DNA from: Anaerosoma tenue | GTDB taxonomy: Bacteria; Actinomycetota; Coriobacteriia; Anaerosomatales; Anaerosomataceae | Reading direction: 5' to 3' | NCBI RefSeq assembly: GCF_023161965.1 | Contig: NZ_JALNTY010000004.1 | Location: 117,987-181,986 of the forward strand | Length of the DNA stretch: 64,000 nucleotides | Shown here: positions 19,614 to 31,031 of the stretch, in pieces | Numbering within the stretch: position 1 is the first letter of the stretch | How the letters are laid out: each line of letters opens with the position of its first letter | Made by a program: the position numbers and the translations under genes | Notes under the pieces: model-generated | What the model was told of the DNA's origin: nothing | Database searches by the model: none | What the model saw: only the letters and a program-made list of their open reading frames with translations

Positions 19614-20369
19614 ATGCCGGGTATCGGGGTTGCGGTCAACATCATCGCGGTGCTCGTGGGTACCGCGATCGGGCTCGTGTTCGGCCGCCTCATCTCCGAG
19701 CGGTTCCGTGCGATCGCCTACTCGGGGATCGGACTCGCCGTCATCGTCATCGGTGTCGCGATGGCGCTGGGCGGGCTTGGTGATCTGGGGGCGACGGCCA
19801 TCGGAGACTACTCGGCACTTGTGCTCGTGGGCGCGCTCGTGGTTGGTTCGATCACCGGCGAGGCGATGCGCATCGAGCACTACCTCGAGCGTTTCGGTCT
19901 GTGGCTTCAGGAGAAGGCGTACCGCGCGCCGATGCTCGCGCCGGGCAAGGTCGACCAGCCGGGGGAGAAGGGGCACACGCTGGTGGAGGGTTTCGTTGCG
20001 GCGAGCCTGCTCTTCTGCGTGGGCGCGATGACGGTGCTTGGCTCGCTTCAGGACGGGCTCGGCGACCCGTCGCTCCTCTACCTCAAGGCGCTGCTGGACG
20101 GGATCGCCTCGATGGCGCTCGCAACCACGCTTGGCGCGGGGGTCGGGCTCTCGGTCATCCCCATCCTCCTCATCCAGGGCGGTATCGTCCTGGCTGCCAC
20201 GGGTGTGGAGCCGTACATCACGCCCGCGGTGGTGGCTTCGATCGAGGCGGTGGGAGGCGCGCTGATCCTCGCCATCGGCCTGGACCTCGCGCAGATCAAG
20301 CGGCTTCCTGTGGGGAACATGCTGCCGTCGGTCTTCCTCGCGGCGTTCCTTGCGCTGATCCTCGTGTGA
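19614..20369 (+). CDS. DUF554 membrane protein
   Basis: This 251-residue protein has about seven hydrophobic segments. The opening GIGVAVNIIAVLVGTAIG and the central EGFVAASLLFCVGAMTVLGSLQDGL are the signature of the DUF554 (YqgA/YdfK) family, whose function is unknown. It starts three bases after the YacP-like gene, so they share an mRNA. Confidence 0.88.
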   Translation: MPGIGVAVNIIAVLVGTAIGLVFGRLISERFRAIAYSGIGLAVIVIGVAMALGGLGDLGATAIGDYSALVLVGALVVGSITGEAMRIEHYLERFGLWLQEKAYRAPMLAPGKVDQPGEKGHTLVEGFVAASLLFCVGAMTVLGSLQDGLGDPSLLYLKALLDGIASMALATTLGAGVGLSVIPILLIQGGIVLAATGVEPYITPAVVASIEAVGGALILAIGLDLAQIKRLPVGNMLPSVFLAAFLALILV

Positions 20370-20414
20370 TCCCGCGCGTCGGCCGCCCGAGAGCGCCCGG
20401 ATGGACGGCCCGGC

Positions 20415-21071
20415 TCAGGCCTGCTCGCGCCACCCGTTCACGGTGAAGGCGCTCGGGCACAGGTCGGCAAGCGCGCACTGACCGCAGATCGGCCGCTTGG
20501 CGTCGCAGATCGCGCGCCCGTGTTCGATGAGCCGGTATGTGAGCGCTCCCCACTCTTCGCGGGGGAAGAGCGCCATGAGGTCGCGCTCCACCTTGTTCGC
20601 GTCCTTCTCCGATGAGTAACCGAGTCGGTGCGCCAGCCTGAACACGTGCGTGTCGACCGCGATCCCCTCGGCCTTGCCGAAGGCGTTGTACAGCACGATG
20701 TTGGCGGTCTTGCGCGCCACGCCCGGGAGGGTGAGGAGGTCTTCCATGGTGTCGGGCACGCGCCCGTCGTACTCGGCCACGATACGCTGTGCGGCGCCGA
20801 TGATGTTCTTCGTCTTGTTCCGGAAGAAGCCGGTGGGGTGCACGATCTCCTCCACCTCGGCGGGGTCAGCGCCCGCGAGCGCACGCGCGTCGGGGAACCG
20901 ATCGAAGAGCACCGGCGTGACCTTGTTGACGCTCACATCGGTCGTCTGTGCCGAGAGGATCACCGCCACGAGCAGCTGGAAGTCGCTCTCGAACCGCAGG
21001 GCGATCTCCGCGCGGGGATAGAGCTCCTTGAGCAGGGCATCGATCTCGGCGGCGCGGGTCTTGGTCGTCAT
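20415..21071 (-). CDS. nth: Endonuclease III
   Basis: This 218-residue DNA glycosylase/AP lyase removes oxidised pyrimidines. The helix-hairpin-helix LLTLPGVARKTANIVL, the catalytic aspartate in AVDTHVFRLA and the [4Fe-4S] cluster motif CDAKRPICGQCALADLC are all present. ATG 21069-21071 gives the normal length. It lies on the strand opposite to mfd, a second repair gene, in a divergent pair. Confidence 0.96.
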   Translation of the reverse strand: MTTKTRAAEIDALLKELYPRAEIALRFESDFQLLVAVILSAQTTDVSVNKVTPVLFDRFPDARALAGADPAEVEEIVHPTGFFRNKTKNIIGAAQRIVAEYDGRVPDTMEDLLTLPGVARKTANIVLYNAFGKAEGIAVDTHVFRLAHRLGYSSEKDANKVERDLMALFPREEWGALTYRLIEHGRAICDAKRPICGQCALADLCPSAFTVNGWREQA

Positions 21072-21239
21072 CGGTCCTCCACGTGCAGCGGGTGCTCGTG
21101 TACATGGTACCTGACCGGCGGTGCCGGGCGGCAGGGCGATGCCGCGATTGACCGGGCAACCGGTGCGCCGTACACTCGCACCCGCTGCCCGCCCCGGTAC
21201 GCCGGATGCGGGTCATTCGTGTTGTCTGGAGTGTGGAGC

Positions 21240-24200
21240 ATGCCGGTGACATCCTTCTACACGGTGCTCGCGCCGTCGCTCGGCTCGGAGCCGGTGCTCT
21301 CTCGTGCGCTCGAGCGGCTCGGCGAAGGTGAGGACGCCACGCTGGCCGCGCCCGGTCTGGCGCGTCCTGTGCTCACCGCGGCGGCAGCTGCGGCGCGGAG
21401 CGGGCCGATCCTGGTGGTGGTGCCCGGTGAAGACGCCGCGGCGCGGTTCGCGAGACAGATCGCCACCTACATCGGGCACGATCGCGTACTCCATTTCCCC
21501 GAGCGGTCCGACACCCCCTGGGACCGGACGGCCCCTGATCTGGAGGCGGTGGGCGCGCGGGCTCGGGCGCTCTTCTCGCTCGACAAGGGCCGGCGGGTCG
21601 TTGTGGTGGCGAGCGGCAGGTCGCTCCTGCGGGCGCTTCCGCCGCAGGGCTCGCACGTATACGAGCCGATAGGGCTGGCCGCAGGCACGACCGTGGACCT
21701 CGGCGCGACCGTGGACCGGCTCGTGCGTATGGGGTACGAGCGCGTCGACACGGCCGAAGAACGCGGGCAGTTCGCTGTCCGAGGGGGCACGCTCGACGTG
21801 TTCGGCTCGGATTCCTCACACCCCGTGCGCGCCGAGCTCTTCGGCGATGAGATCGAGACCCTGCGCCGCTACGTCCCATCCACGCAGCAGCACATCGGCG
21901 ACTCCGGGCCCGTGGAGGTGTTCCCGTGCCGCGAGGTGGCTCCCGGCACCCGTGCCGGCGGGAACGCGCGACGCGCGTTCGGACAGGCCGCGCGCTCCAA
22001 CGAGCAGCTTGCACACGACCTGGAGCTCATCGAGCAGGGACAGACCTTCAACGGCATCGAGCAGTATCTGCCGTGCCTTTACAAGTCGACCGGCTCAGTC
22101 CTCGACTACGTCTCGCCGGGTACGCTCGTGGTGGTGGCCGAGCCGCGCGCGATCTTCGATGACCTGGTGCGTGCGCGGGGCGACATGGAGGCCCGGGCCG
22201 ACGCGGTGGGCCGTGTGCTCGACGGCCTGTTCCTCAAGCCGGCGGACATCGACCTGGGCGGTCATCAGCGTCTCACTTTCCTGTCGGTCCTCCGCGCGGG
22301 GGGCGCCGCGGACGGCGAAGTGGTAGTACGCCGTCCGCAGGTGGGACGGCGTGAGGAGTCGTTCGCCGCGGGCCTGCGCGCGCTGCTCGACACGGGCTAC
22401 CGGGTGGTCGCCTGCGTGCGGGACAGGCAGGGCCGGGAGCGTCTGTCGGCCGCGCTCGTGGGCGCCGGGATGTCGGTGGCGGAACTCGGCGGGTCGCCGG
22501 ACGAGTTGCCGCACGGCGTCGTATCTCTCGCCGTGGCGGACGTGCCGTCGGGATACGTGGTGCCCGCTGCACGCCTGGCGGTGATCTCGATCGACGATGT
22601 GTTCCCGCGGGCGGCCGAGCGTAAGCGACAGGCGGCCGACCCCACGAAGCTCACCTTCGCATTCGGTCCGGGAGACTACGTCGTGCACGAGGTGCACGGC
22701 ATCGCGCTCTTCAAGGACATCGTGCGTCAGTCGGTGCTGGGCTCCCAGCGCGACTACCTGCTCCTCGAGTACGCCAAGGGCGACAAGCTCTACGTGCCGG
22801 TGGAGCAGCTCGACCGCGTGACCCGCTATGTTGGTCCCGAGGGCTCGGCGCCGCGGGTCACGCGGCTGAACACCGCCGACTGGTCCAAGGCCACGGGCAA
22901 GGCCCGGAAGCAGGCGCGGAAGCTGGCGTTCGACCTGGTGGACCTCTACACGAGGCGCGCGGCGGTGACCGGCTTCGAGTACGGGCCGGACACGCCCTGG
23001 CAGCGGGAGATGGAAGCGGCCTTCCCGTTCGAGGAGACGCCCGACCAGTTCGCCGCCATCGCCGATGTGAAGGCGGACATGGAGAGCGACCGGCCGATGG
23101 ACCGTCTGGTCTGCGGCGACGTGGGCTATGGCAAGACGGAGGTCGCGATCCGCGCGGCGTTCAAGGCGGCGCAGGCGGGCAAGCAGGTGATGGTGCTGTG
23201 CCCCACGACGATCCTGGCGCAGCAGCACCACACCACGTTCTCCGAGCGGTTCGAGCCGTACCCGGTGCAGGTGGAGGTGCTGTCCCGTTTCCGCAGCAAG
23301 GCGCAGCAGGCCCAGGCGCTCGAAGGATTCGCCTCCGGTACGGTGGATATCCTCATCGGCACCCACCGGTTGCTCAGCAAGGATGTCGTACCCAGGGATC
23401 TCGGCCTGGTCATCGTGGACGAGGAGCAGCGCTTTGGTGTTGAGCACAAGGAGCACCTGAAGAACCTGCGCGAGCAGGTGGACGTGCTCACGCTCACTGC
23501 GACGCCCATCCCGCGCACGCTGCAGATGTCGCTCTCGGGTGTACGCGACTTCTCCGTGATCGACACGCCTCCGGCCGACCGGTTCCCGGTGAAGGTCCAT
23601 GTGGGTGAGTACGACGAGGAGGTCGTGTCCTCGGCCATCCGCACCGAGCTCCAGCGCGGCGGCCAGGTGTACTACATCTCCAACCGCGTGCGCGGGATCG
23701 AGCGTGTGGTGGAGCGCGTGCAGGCGGCCGTCCCCGAGGCGCGCGTGGGCGTGGGGCACGGCCAGATGTCCGAGCACCAACTCGAGCGTGTGATGGAGAG
23801 CTTCGCCGCCGGCGAGATCGACGTGCTGGTCGCCACGACGATCGTGGAGTCGGGCATCGACAACCCGCACACGAACACGCTGATCATCGACGACAGCCAT
23901 CGCCTCGGCCTGGCCCAGCTGTACCAGCTCAAGGGACGCGTGGGCCGTTCGCACGTGCGCGCGTACGCGTACTTCCTGTTCCCGCGCTCGCAGATGCTCA
24001 CCGACCAGGCGTACGAGCGCCTCACCGCGATCCAGGAGCACAGCGAGCTGGGGAGCGGCATCAAGGTCGCGATGCGCGACCTTGAGATCCGCGGCGCAGG
24101 CAGCCTCCTGGGCGCCGAGCAGAGCGGCAGCGTGAGCGCGGTGGGCTTCGACCTGTACGCGCAGATGCTCCGCGAGGCTGTCTCGGAGATCCGCGGGGAG

Positions 24201-24668
24201 CCGTTGCCGGCGCATCCGGAGGTCCGCGTGGATCTGCCCGTGGCAGCGTTCCTGCCGGAGGAGTACGTGCCCGAGACCGACGAGCGTGTGCTGCTGTACC
24301 GGCGCATCGCCGCCGCCACCACGCCCGAGGCGGTCGAGTCGCTCGGCGCCGAGATCGAGGAGCGGTACGGGCCGCTCGCCGGGCCGGCGCGCGAGCTGCT
24401 CGCCATCGCCCGCATCAAGGCGACCGCGGCCGAGCTCGGCGTCACCAACGTGTCGCTCGCGCGACACCGTGTCACGATCACACCGGTCTCGCTCTCGGAC
24501 CAGGAGCGAGGGGTACTCGCCGGGGACGGTGCGGTGTACGTCGCGCGCTCTCGTTCTGTTCATTTTGTGGAGATGCCGGGAGAACCGCCCGCAGCCGCGG
24601 CTCTGCGCGCGTTGGGTGCTATACTCTCCGCAGTCCACGGCCCTGACAGCGGCCATCACGAACCCTAG
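21240..24668 (+). CDS. mfd: Transcription-repair coupling factor Mfd
   Basis: This 1142-residue translocase frees stalled RNA polymerase and recruits UvrA. The N-terminal UvrB-like module precedes the RNA-polymerase-interaction domain (FGPGDYVVHEVHGIALF) and a RecG-like superfamily 2 motor with Walker A DVGYGKTEVAI, the DEEQRFGVEHKE box, TATPIPRTLQ and GRVGRSHVRAYAY. The TRCF C-terminal domain ends the protein. ATG 21240 gives the usual length. Confidence 0.97.
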   Translation: MPVTSFYTVLAPSLGSEPVLSRALERLGEGEDATLAAPGLARPVLTAAAAAARSGPILVVVPGEDAAARFARQIATYIGHDRVLHFPERSDTPWDRTAPDLEAVGARARALFSLDKGRRVVVVASGRSLLRALPPQGSHVYEPIGLAAGTTVDLGATVDRLVRMGYERVDTAEERGQFAVRGGTLDVFGSDSSHPVRAELFGDEIETLRRYVPSTQQHIGDSGPVEVFPCREVAPGTRAGGNARRAFGQAARSNEQLAHDLELIEQGQTFNGIEQYLPCLYKSTGSVLDYVSPGTLVVVAEPRAIFDDLVRARGDMEARADAVGRVLDGLFLKPADIDLGGHQRLTFLSVLRAGGAADGEVVVRRPQVGRREESFAAGLRALLDTGYRVVACVRDRQGRERLSAALVGAGMSVAELGGSPDELPHGVVSLAVADVPSGYVVPAARLAVISIDDVFPRAAERKRQAADPTKLTFAFGPGDYVVHEVHGIALFKDIVRQSVLGSQRDYLLLEYAKGDKLYVPVEQLDRVTRYVGPEGSAPRVTRLNTADWSKATGKARKQARKLAFDLVDLYTRRAAVTGFEYGPDTPWQREMEAAFPFEETPDQFAAIADVKADMESDRPMDRLVCGDVGYGKTEVAIRAAFKAAQAGKQVMVLCPTTILAQQHHTTFSERFEPYPVQVEVLSRFRSKAQQAQALEGFASGTVDILIGTHRLLSKDVVPRDLGLVIVDEEQRFGVEHKEHLKNLREQVDVLTLTATPIPRTLQMSLSGVRDFSVIDTPPADRFPVKVHVGEYDEEVVSSAIRTELQRGGQVYYISNRVRGIERVVERVQAAVPEARVGVGHGQMSEHQLERVMESFAAGEIDVLVATTIVESGIDNPHTNTLIIDDSHRLGLAQLYQLKGRVGRSHVRAYAYFLFPRSQMLTDQAYERLTAIQEHSELGSGIKVAMRDLEIRGAGSLLGAEQSGSVSAVGFDLYAQMLREAVSEIRGEPLPAHPEVRVDLPVAAFLPEEYVPETDERVLLYRRIAAATTPEAVESLGAEIEERYGPLAGPARELLAIARIKATAAELGVTNVSLARHRVTITPVSLSDQERGVLAGDGAVYVARSRSVHFVEMPGEPPAAAALRALGAILSAVHGPDSGHHEP

Positions 24669-24682
24669 GGAAAGGCATCATC

Positions 24683-25570
24683 GTGCGAACCATCCGCGGC
24701 ATCGCCGCTCTTCTGCTCGCCACCGTTCTCATCGGCGCGGTGGCCGGCTGCTCGTCCACCGACGCCGTAGCGCGCGTCAATGGCGAGGAGATCACCCGTG
24801 CCGAGTTCGACACCATCTATGAGCAGATCCTCGCCCAGTCGGGGGGGCAGCTCGACGATGAGACCGCGCTTGCATACAAGAAGCAGCTGCTCGAGATGAT
24901 GATCGACTCGGCTCTGATCACCCAGGAGGCCGAGGAGCTCGGCGCCGATCTGAGCGAGGAAGCCGTGACCGAGCGCCTGTCGCAGCTCATGGGCGGGGCC
25001 GACGAGGCCACGATCGAGGAGCAGATCACCGCTGCCGGGCTCACGGTCGAGGACGTCCGCAAGAGCGTCCGCGACCAGCTGGCGAACGAGTTCATCCAGG
25101 AGAAGGCCGCCTCGGAAACGAGCGTCACGGTCGTTCCGCAGACCTACTCGCAGCTCTCGCACATCCTCGTGTCGGACGAGGCCCTGGCGAATGAGCTCTA
25201 CGATCGCGCCACCGACGGCGAGGACTTCGCGGCTCTCGCATCGGAGAACTCCTCGGATACCGCGAGCGCCATCGATGGCGGCAACCTCGGGTGGGCGCCC
25301 ACCAGCGACTACGTGGCGGAGTTCGCCTCTGCCGCTGACGCGCTCGAGGTGGGAGAGATCAGCGAGCCGGTCCAGTCGCAGTTCGGGTGGCACATCATCC
25401 TGAAGGTGGCCGAGGCCGCCGAGGGTAGCGAGATCAGCGAAGCGCCCGCGGACCTGCAGGCCATGCTCGCTGCGGGCGGCTCGGAGATCGCGCTGCAGCA
25501 GTACGTGGCTCAGCTGCGTGCGGACGCCGACATCGAGTACCTCGACGAGAGTCTCGCACCGAGCGAGTAG
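24683..25570 (+). CDS. SurA/PrsA-like peptidyl-prolyl isomerase lipoprotein
   Basis: This 295-residue protein has a lipoprotein signal (LIGAVAGC lipobox, Cys23), a SurA-N-like chaperone region starting VARVNGEEITRAEFD and a parvulin domain (SHILVSDEALA, GGNLGWAP, FGWHIILKV). It should fold exported proteins on the outer face of the membrane. The GTG start follows GGGAAAGG. It is 14 bp after mfd and before mazG, the order seen in many Gram-positives. Confidence 0.9.
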   Translation: MRTIRGIAALLLATVLIGAVAGCSSTDAVARVNGEEITRAEFDTIYEQILAQSGGQLDDETALAYKKQLLEMMIDSALITQEAEELGADLSEEAVTERLSQLMGGADEATIEEQITAAGLTVEDVRKSVRDQLANEFIQEKAASETSVTVVPQTYSQLSHILVSDEALANELYDRATDGEDFAALASENSSDTASAIDGGNLGWAPTSDYVAEFASAADALEVGEISEPVQSQFGWHIILKVAEAAEGSEISEAPADLQAMLAAGGSEIALQQYVAQLRADADIEYLDESLAPSE

Positions 25571-25593
25571 CGGTCGTCCGGGAGGGGGCGGTC

Positions 25594-27036
25594 TTGGGGA
25601 CGATAGCCATCGTCGGGCTCGAGCCCGACGCCGAAGGCATGCCCGACGTGCGTGCGGTCGCGCGGTTGCGTGACGCCGACACGGTGGTCGTCCCATCCGC
25701 GACCGGAGCGCCCGCAGCGGCTCTCGGATCGCTTGGGATACCCGCGGTGTCCCTCGCCGAACTCGGACTCACGGAGCGCGCCTCGACCACCGACGTGGTC
25801 GAGGCGCTCCTGCGTTGCGCCGCAACAGGAGACGTGGCCTTCGTGGCGGGAGCCTACCCGTTGGTGCGCGAAGGGCTCATCTCGGCGGTGCTTGCGCGCG
25901 GGCGCGGCAGCGTGGATGTCTTCCCCGTGGCCTCGCCGCTCCAGGTGCTCGTGCTCGCACTCGACGTGGACATGACGGCAGACCTCGAGATCGTGGACGC
26001 CGGCGCGGTGTCCGGGCTCGACCTGCGGCGCGACACACACCTGATCATCACCGGTGTGGACAATGCGCTCGAGGCACGGTCGGCGGCGTCGTACCTGCGC
26101 GGCTTCTATGCTGCCGAACATACGGTGGTGGTGGCCAGCGGGCTCGAGGGCGGCGGGTTCGAGCTCACGAGGACGACGCTGGACGAGATCGCATCCCTGT
26201 CAGGCGTGCCGAGAGGCAGCGCGCTGTACGTCTCCCCGAGCCGGATAGAGGCCCCCGGGGGCTTCCAGGAGCTGGTGCGTATCATCGCCGTGCTCAGGGG
26301 TCCTGACGGATGCCCGTGGGACCGCGAGCAGACCCATGCATCACTGGCGCCGCACATGATCGAGGAGGCGTACGAGGCGGTCGCGGCCATCGAGGCGGCC
26401 GACCCCGACGCGCTCGCTGACGAGCTCGGCGATGTGTTGCTCCAGGTGGTGCTGAACGCGCAGATAGGCGCCGACGACGGCTCCTTCACGATCGACGATG
26501 TCATCGCTTCGATCGTCACCAAGATCCGCCGGCGGCACCCGCATGTCTTCGGCGAGGTGAACGTGGAGACCGCCGAGGAAGTGACGCGCAACTGGGACGC
26601 CATCAAGCGCGGGGAGAAGCCCGCGCGCGGTGTCCTCGGCGAGGTGCCCGCGTCGTTCCCCTCCCTCATGCGTGCGCAGAAGATCTCCCGGCGGGCCGCC
26701 GCCGCGGGCTTCGAGTGGGACGACATCGATGGCGTGTGGGCCAAGGTGCACGAGGAGATCGATGAGCTGAAGGCCACGCAGGCGGGCTCGGCCGAGGCCG
26801 AGGAGGAGCTTGGCGACCTGCTGTTCACGGTGGTGAACGTCGCGCGGAAGATGGGCATCGACGCGGAGACTGCGCTCCGTCGCACGTGCGAGAAGTTCAC
26901 GGCGCGGTTCGAGGATATGGAGCGCGCCTCCTCGGAGGCGGGACGGCCTCTCGACGGGCTCACGGCGGACGAGTGGGACGGACTGTGGGAGGGCGCGAAG
27001 CGCGCCGAGCGTACTGGGGAAGGTTCTGGTCAGTAG
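25594..27036 (+). CDS. mazG: MazG nucleotide pyrophosphohydrolase with N-terminal methylase-like domain
   Basis: This 480-residue protein is built like YabN of Bacillus. Residues 1 to about 220 form a tetrapyrrole-methylase-like domain (LGTIAIVGLEPDA, VAFVAGAYPLVREG). From GCPWDREQTHASL comes the MazG domain, with the EEAYE and DELGDVL metal-binding motif repeated in a second half. It removes non-canonical or excess NTPs. The TTG start has GGAGGGGG upstream. Confidence 0.93.
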   Translation: MGTIAIVGLEPDAEGMPDVRAVARLRDADTVVVPSATGAPAAALGSLGIPAVSLAELGLTERASTTDVVEALLRCAATGDVAFVAGAYPLVREGLISAVLARGRGSVDVFPVASPLQVLVLALDVDMTADLEIVDAGAVSGLDLRRDTHLIITGVDNALEARSAASYLRGFYAAEHTVVVASGLEGGGFELTRTTLDEIASLSGVPRGSALYVSPSRIEAPGGFQELVRIIAVLRGPDGCPWDREQTHASLAPHMIEEAYEAVAAIEAADPDALADELGDVLLQVVLNAQIGADDGSFTIDDVIASIVTKIRRRHPHVFGEVNVETAEEVTRNWDAIKRGEKPARGVLGEVPASFPSLMRAQKISRRAAAAGFEWDDIDGVWAKVHEEIDELKATQAGSAEAEEELGDLLFTVVNVARKMGIDAETALRRTCEKFTARFEDMERASSEAGRPLDGLTADEWDGLWEGAKRAERTGEGSGQ

Positions 27037-28413
<1,377 letters not shown>

Positions 28414-28473
28414 CGCGAGGCCGTGCCGGCGCCCTGAGTCGGGCAGCTGGCATGGCATAGGCAGGCAGGTGCC

Positions 28474-29868
28474 ATGCGTCGGACGAAGATCATAGCCACG
28501 CTGGGGCCGTCATCGGATGACGCCGACGCGCTTCAGGGGCTTGTGGACGCCGGCATCGACGTGGCGCGGCTCAACACGGCCCATGCCTCGTGCGCCGTGC
28601 TGGAACGTCAACTGCACGCGATCCGGACCGCCGCGAAGGCATCCGGCCGTCACGTGGGGGTCATGCTCGACCTGGGTGGCGCGAAGCTGCGTCTGGGCGA
28701 GGTGGCCACGGGTACGCTGCTGGCCGAGGGCGAACCGTTCGTGCTGCGCGCGGCCGGAGGCGCCGGGGATCGCTCCGGCGCCGTTGTCACCCATGCAGGG
28801 CTTGCCGATGACGTGACGCCTGGCGACCGCATCCTGATCGACGATGGCCGGATCGAGCTTCGCGTGACCGCTACCGCGCCGGGCGAGGTGCATACCGTGG
28901 TGGTGAGCGGCGGGCCTGTCTCGAGCCGCAAGGGTGTGAACGTCCCCGGAGTGCGGTTGAACGTGGAGGGGATGACGCAACGCGACCTCGACGACCTGGC
29001 CTGGGCGCTCGACATGGGTGTGGACCTGGTGGCGCAGTCGTTCGTGCGGTGTGCCGAGGATGTCGTCCGGCTGCGGGAGGCGATGGGTGACCGGGCGGTG
29101 CCGATCGTCGCCAAGATCGAGAAGCATGAGGCGCTCGACGACCTCGAGCGCATCGTGGACACGGCCGACATCGTGATGGTCGCGCGCGGCGACCTGGGCG
29201 TGGAGACCTCGCCCGAGGCGGTGCCTGTGGCGCAGCGCCGCATCGTGGCCGAGTGTCATCGCACCGGAACACCCGTGATCGTGGCCACCCAGATGCTCGA
29301 GTCGATGACCTCGGCCATGCGCCCCACGCGGGCGGAGGCGTCCGATGTGGCCAACGCCATATTCGACAGTGTCGATGCTGTGATGCTCTCCGGGGAGACG
29401 GCGATCGGCGACCACCCCGTGCACGTGCTCGCCACGATGGACCGGATCGTGCGCGCAGCCGAGGGCGCTGGCGTGCGTGAGACGGTACGTCCCGGGCGGC
29501 GAGCTACCGACGTGGCTGCCGCGGTGAGCGGCGCCGTGTGCGATCTCGCCGGGAGCCTCGATCTTGCGGCGATCGTGACCGTGACCCAGTCGGGCGCCAC
29601 GGCGCGCAAGGTAGCGGCCCATCGTCCGGACACACCGGTGGTCGCAGCGACGCCCGATGACGTCGTCGCCAGGCGACTCACACCGGTGTGGGGCGTGCGT
29701 CCGCTGGTCATCGGCGCCTACGACTCGACCGATGGCATGGTGACCGCTGCGGTGCAGGCGCTCAGGGATGCGGGGGCGGCGCAGCCGGGGGAGATGGTGG
29801 CGGTCACGGGTGGCGTCGCGGTGCATGTGACCGGTTCGACCGACTTCATCCAGGTCTGTGGTGTGTGA
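28474..29868 (+). CDS. pyk: Pyruvate kinase
   Basis: This 464-residue enzyme makes pyruvate and ATP from PEP. MRRTKIIATLGPSS is the usual start, IVAKIEKHEALDDL holds the catalytic lysine, MVARGDLGVE binds metal, and ATQMLESM and DAVMLSGETAIG are the family signatures. The C-terminal domain is complete but without the extra PEP-utilising domain some bacteria add. Confidence 0.96.
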   Translation: MRRTKIIATLGPSSDDADALQGLVDAGIDVARLNTAHASCAVLERQLHAIRTAAKASGRHVGVMLDLGGAKLRLGEVATGTLLAEGEPFVLRAAGGAGDRSGAVVTHAGLADDVTPGDRILIDDGRIELRVTATAPGEVHTVVVSGGPVSSRKGVNVPGVRLNVEGMTQRDLDDLAWALDMGVDLVAQSFVRCAEDVVRLREAMGDRAVPIVAKIEKHEALDDLERIVDTADIVMVARGDLGVETSPEAVPVAQRRIVAECHRTGTPVIVATQMLESMTSAMRPTRAEASDVANAIFDSVDAVMLSGETAIGDHPVHVLATMDRIVRAAEGAGVRETVRPGRRATDVAAAVSGAVCDLAGSLDLAAIVTVTQSGATARKVAAHRPDTPVVAATPDDVVARRLTPVWGVRPLVIGAYDSTDGMVTAAVQALRDAGAAQPGEMVAVTGGVAVHVTGSTDFIQVCGV

Positions 29869-30006
29869 CAGGGCCCCTTCCATATCAGCCTAAGGTTGAG
29901 ATAGAGGGTTTCTCCACACCCGACGGCGGTGCTATGATGGTCCACACAGGGGCGTCCGCCCCACCAGGACAGTCGTCGGCCTTGTCACACCACGGATCGC
30001 GTGCCC

Positions 30007-30552
30007 ATGGCTACAGCACGAACGCAGAAGCGGGTCTCGACGAGCAGCGGAACGACCACCTCACGCAGGGGGTCGGGTCGCCGCACGGCGTCCGCTCGCA
30101 CCTCGAAAGCGCCCACCCGGAGCAAGAAGCGCGGCTCCGCGGCCCCTAAGCGGGCCGGCGCCACCGGGGCCAAGAAGGCCACACGACGCGCGCGTCTGCC
30201 GCGGTGGGTCACACCCGCTCTCCTCTCGGTCACCATCGTGCTCGCGGCGTGGACTGTCTACCCGGTCCTCCGTATCCAGTACCAGCACGAGCGCGAGCTG
30301 CAGACCCTGCAGGCCGAGCTCGACGGCCTCAAGACCCGGAACGAGACGTTGCGGGAGCAGGTCGACCGGCTGAAGACCCCCGAAGGCGTGGAGCAAGCGG
30401 CACGTGAGAGTCTCGGCATGGTCAAGCCGGGTGAGCAGGCGTATGTGGTGACCGGCGGGACACTGGGTGAGACGTCGGCGACCGTGCTCGTGGACGGCGA
30501 GCCCGAACCGCCGCTGTGGCAGCAGGCGCTCGACGCGCTGTTCGGTCTCTGA
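30007..30552 (+). CDS. ftsB: FtsB/DivIC-like septum formation protein
   Basis: A 181-residue protein: a very basic, Ser/Thr-rich N-terminal tail of about 60 residues, a single transmembrane helix (WVTPALLSVTIVLAAWTVYPV), a leucine-heptad coiled coil (HERELQTLQAELDGLKTRNE) and the DivIC motif TPEGVEQAARESLGMVKPGE. It belongs to the FtsB-FtsL-FtsQ division complex. GTG 30001 is an alternative start. It overlaps DUF501, the typical actinobacterial neighbour. Confidence 0.88.
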   Translation: MATARTQKRVSTSSGTTTSRRGSGRRTASARTSKAPTRSKKRGSAAPKRAGATGAKKATRRARLPRWVTPALLSVTIVLAAWTVYPVLRIQYQHERELQTLQAELDGLKTRNETLREQVDRLKTPEGVEQAARESLGMVKPGEQAYVVTGGTLGETSATVLVDGEPEPPLWQQALDALFGL

Positions 30553-31031
30553 TGGCCGACGACGCCCGCACCGTGGCATGGCAGCTTGGACGACCGCCGC
30601 GCGGCTCCTGGCGCGTGGCGGTGCGCTGTTCGTACGCCTATCCGGTGGTGATCGCCACGGCCCCCGACGGCGATCCGCCGTTCCCCACGCTGTACTACCT
30701 CACGTGCCCTCATCTGGTCAGGGCCGTATCTGCGATCGAGTCGCGTGGAGGGGTGGCCCGCTGGCGCGATGCGCTGACGCGGGATCAGGCCCTCGCGGAG
30801 CGGCTCGATGCGGCCGATGCGGCATACCGGGCGGCGCGTGCGGCCGAGGCGGGCGGCCCGGATCCCTTCGCGCGCGTGGGGATCGCCGGGCAGCGCGATG
30901 TCCGCGGAGTGAAGTGCCTTCACGCGCACGCGGCGGCGTTCATCGCCGGCATCGACGACCCGGTGGGTGCGGGTGTGCTCGCGGATGTCGCGCTGGAGTG
31001 CGATGACCGTCGTTGTGAGGAGGCCGGATGA
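30552..31031 (+). CDS. DUF501 protein
   Basis: This 159-residue protein has the DUF501 pattern: VAVRCSYAYPVVIATAP, FPTLYYLTCPHLVRAVSAIES, then RDVRGVKCLHAHAAAFIAG with conserved Cys/His. The function is unknown. It is found between ftsB and ppx in most actinobacteria, as here. Its ATG overlaps the ftsB stop and its stop overlaps the ppx start. Confidence 0.92.
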   Translation: MADDARTVAWQLGRPPRGSWRVAVRCSYAYPVVIATAPDGDPPFPTLYYLTCPHLVRAVSAIESRGGVARWRDALTRDQALAERLDAADAAYRAARAAEAGGPDPFARVGIAGQRDVRGVKCLHAHAAAFIAGIDDPVGAGVLADVALECDDRRCEEAG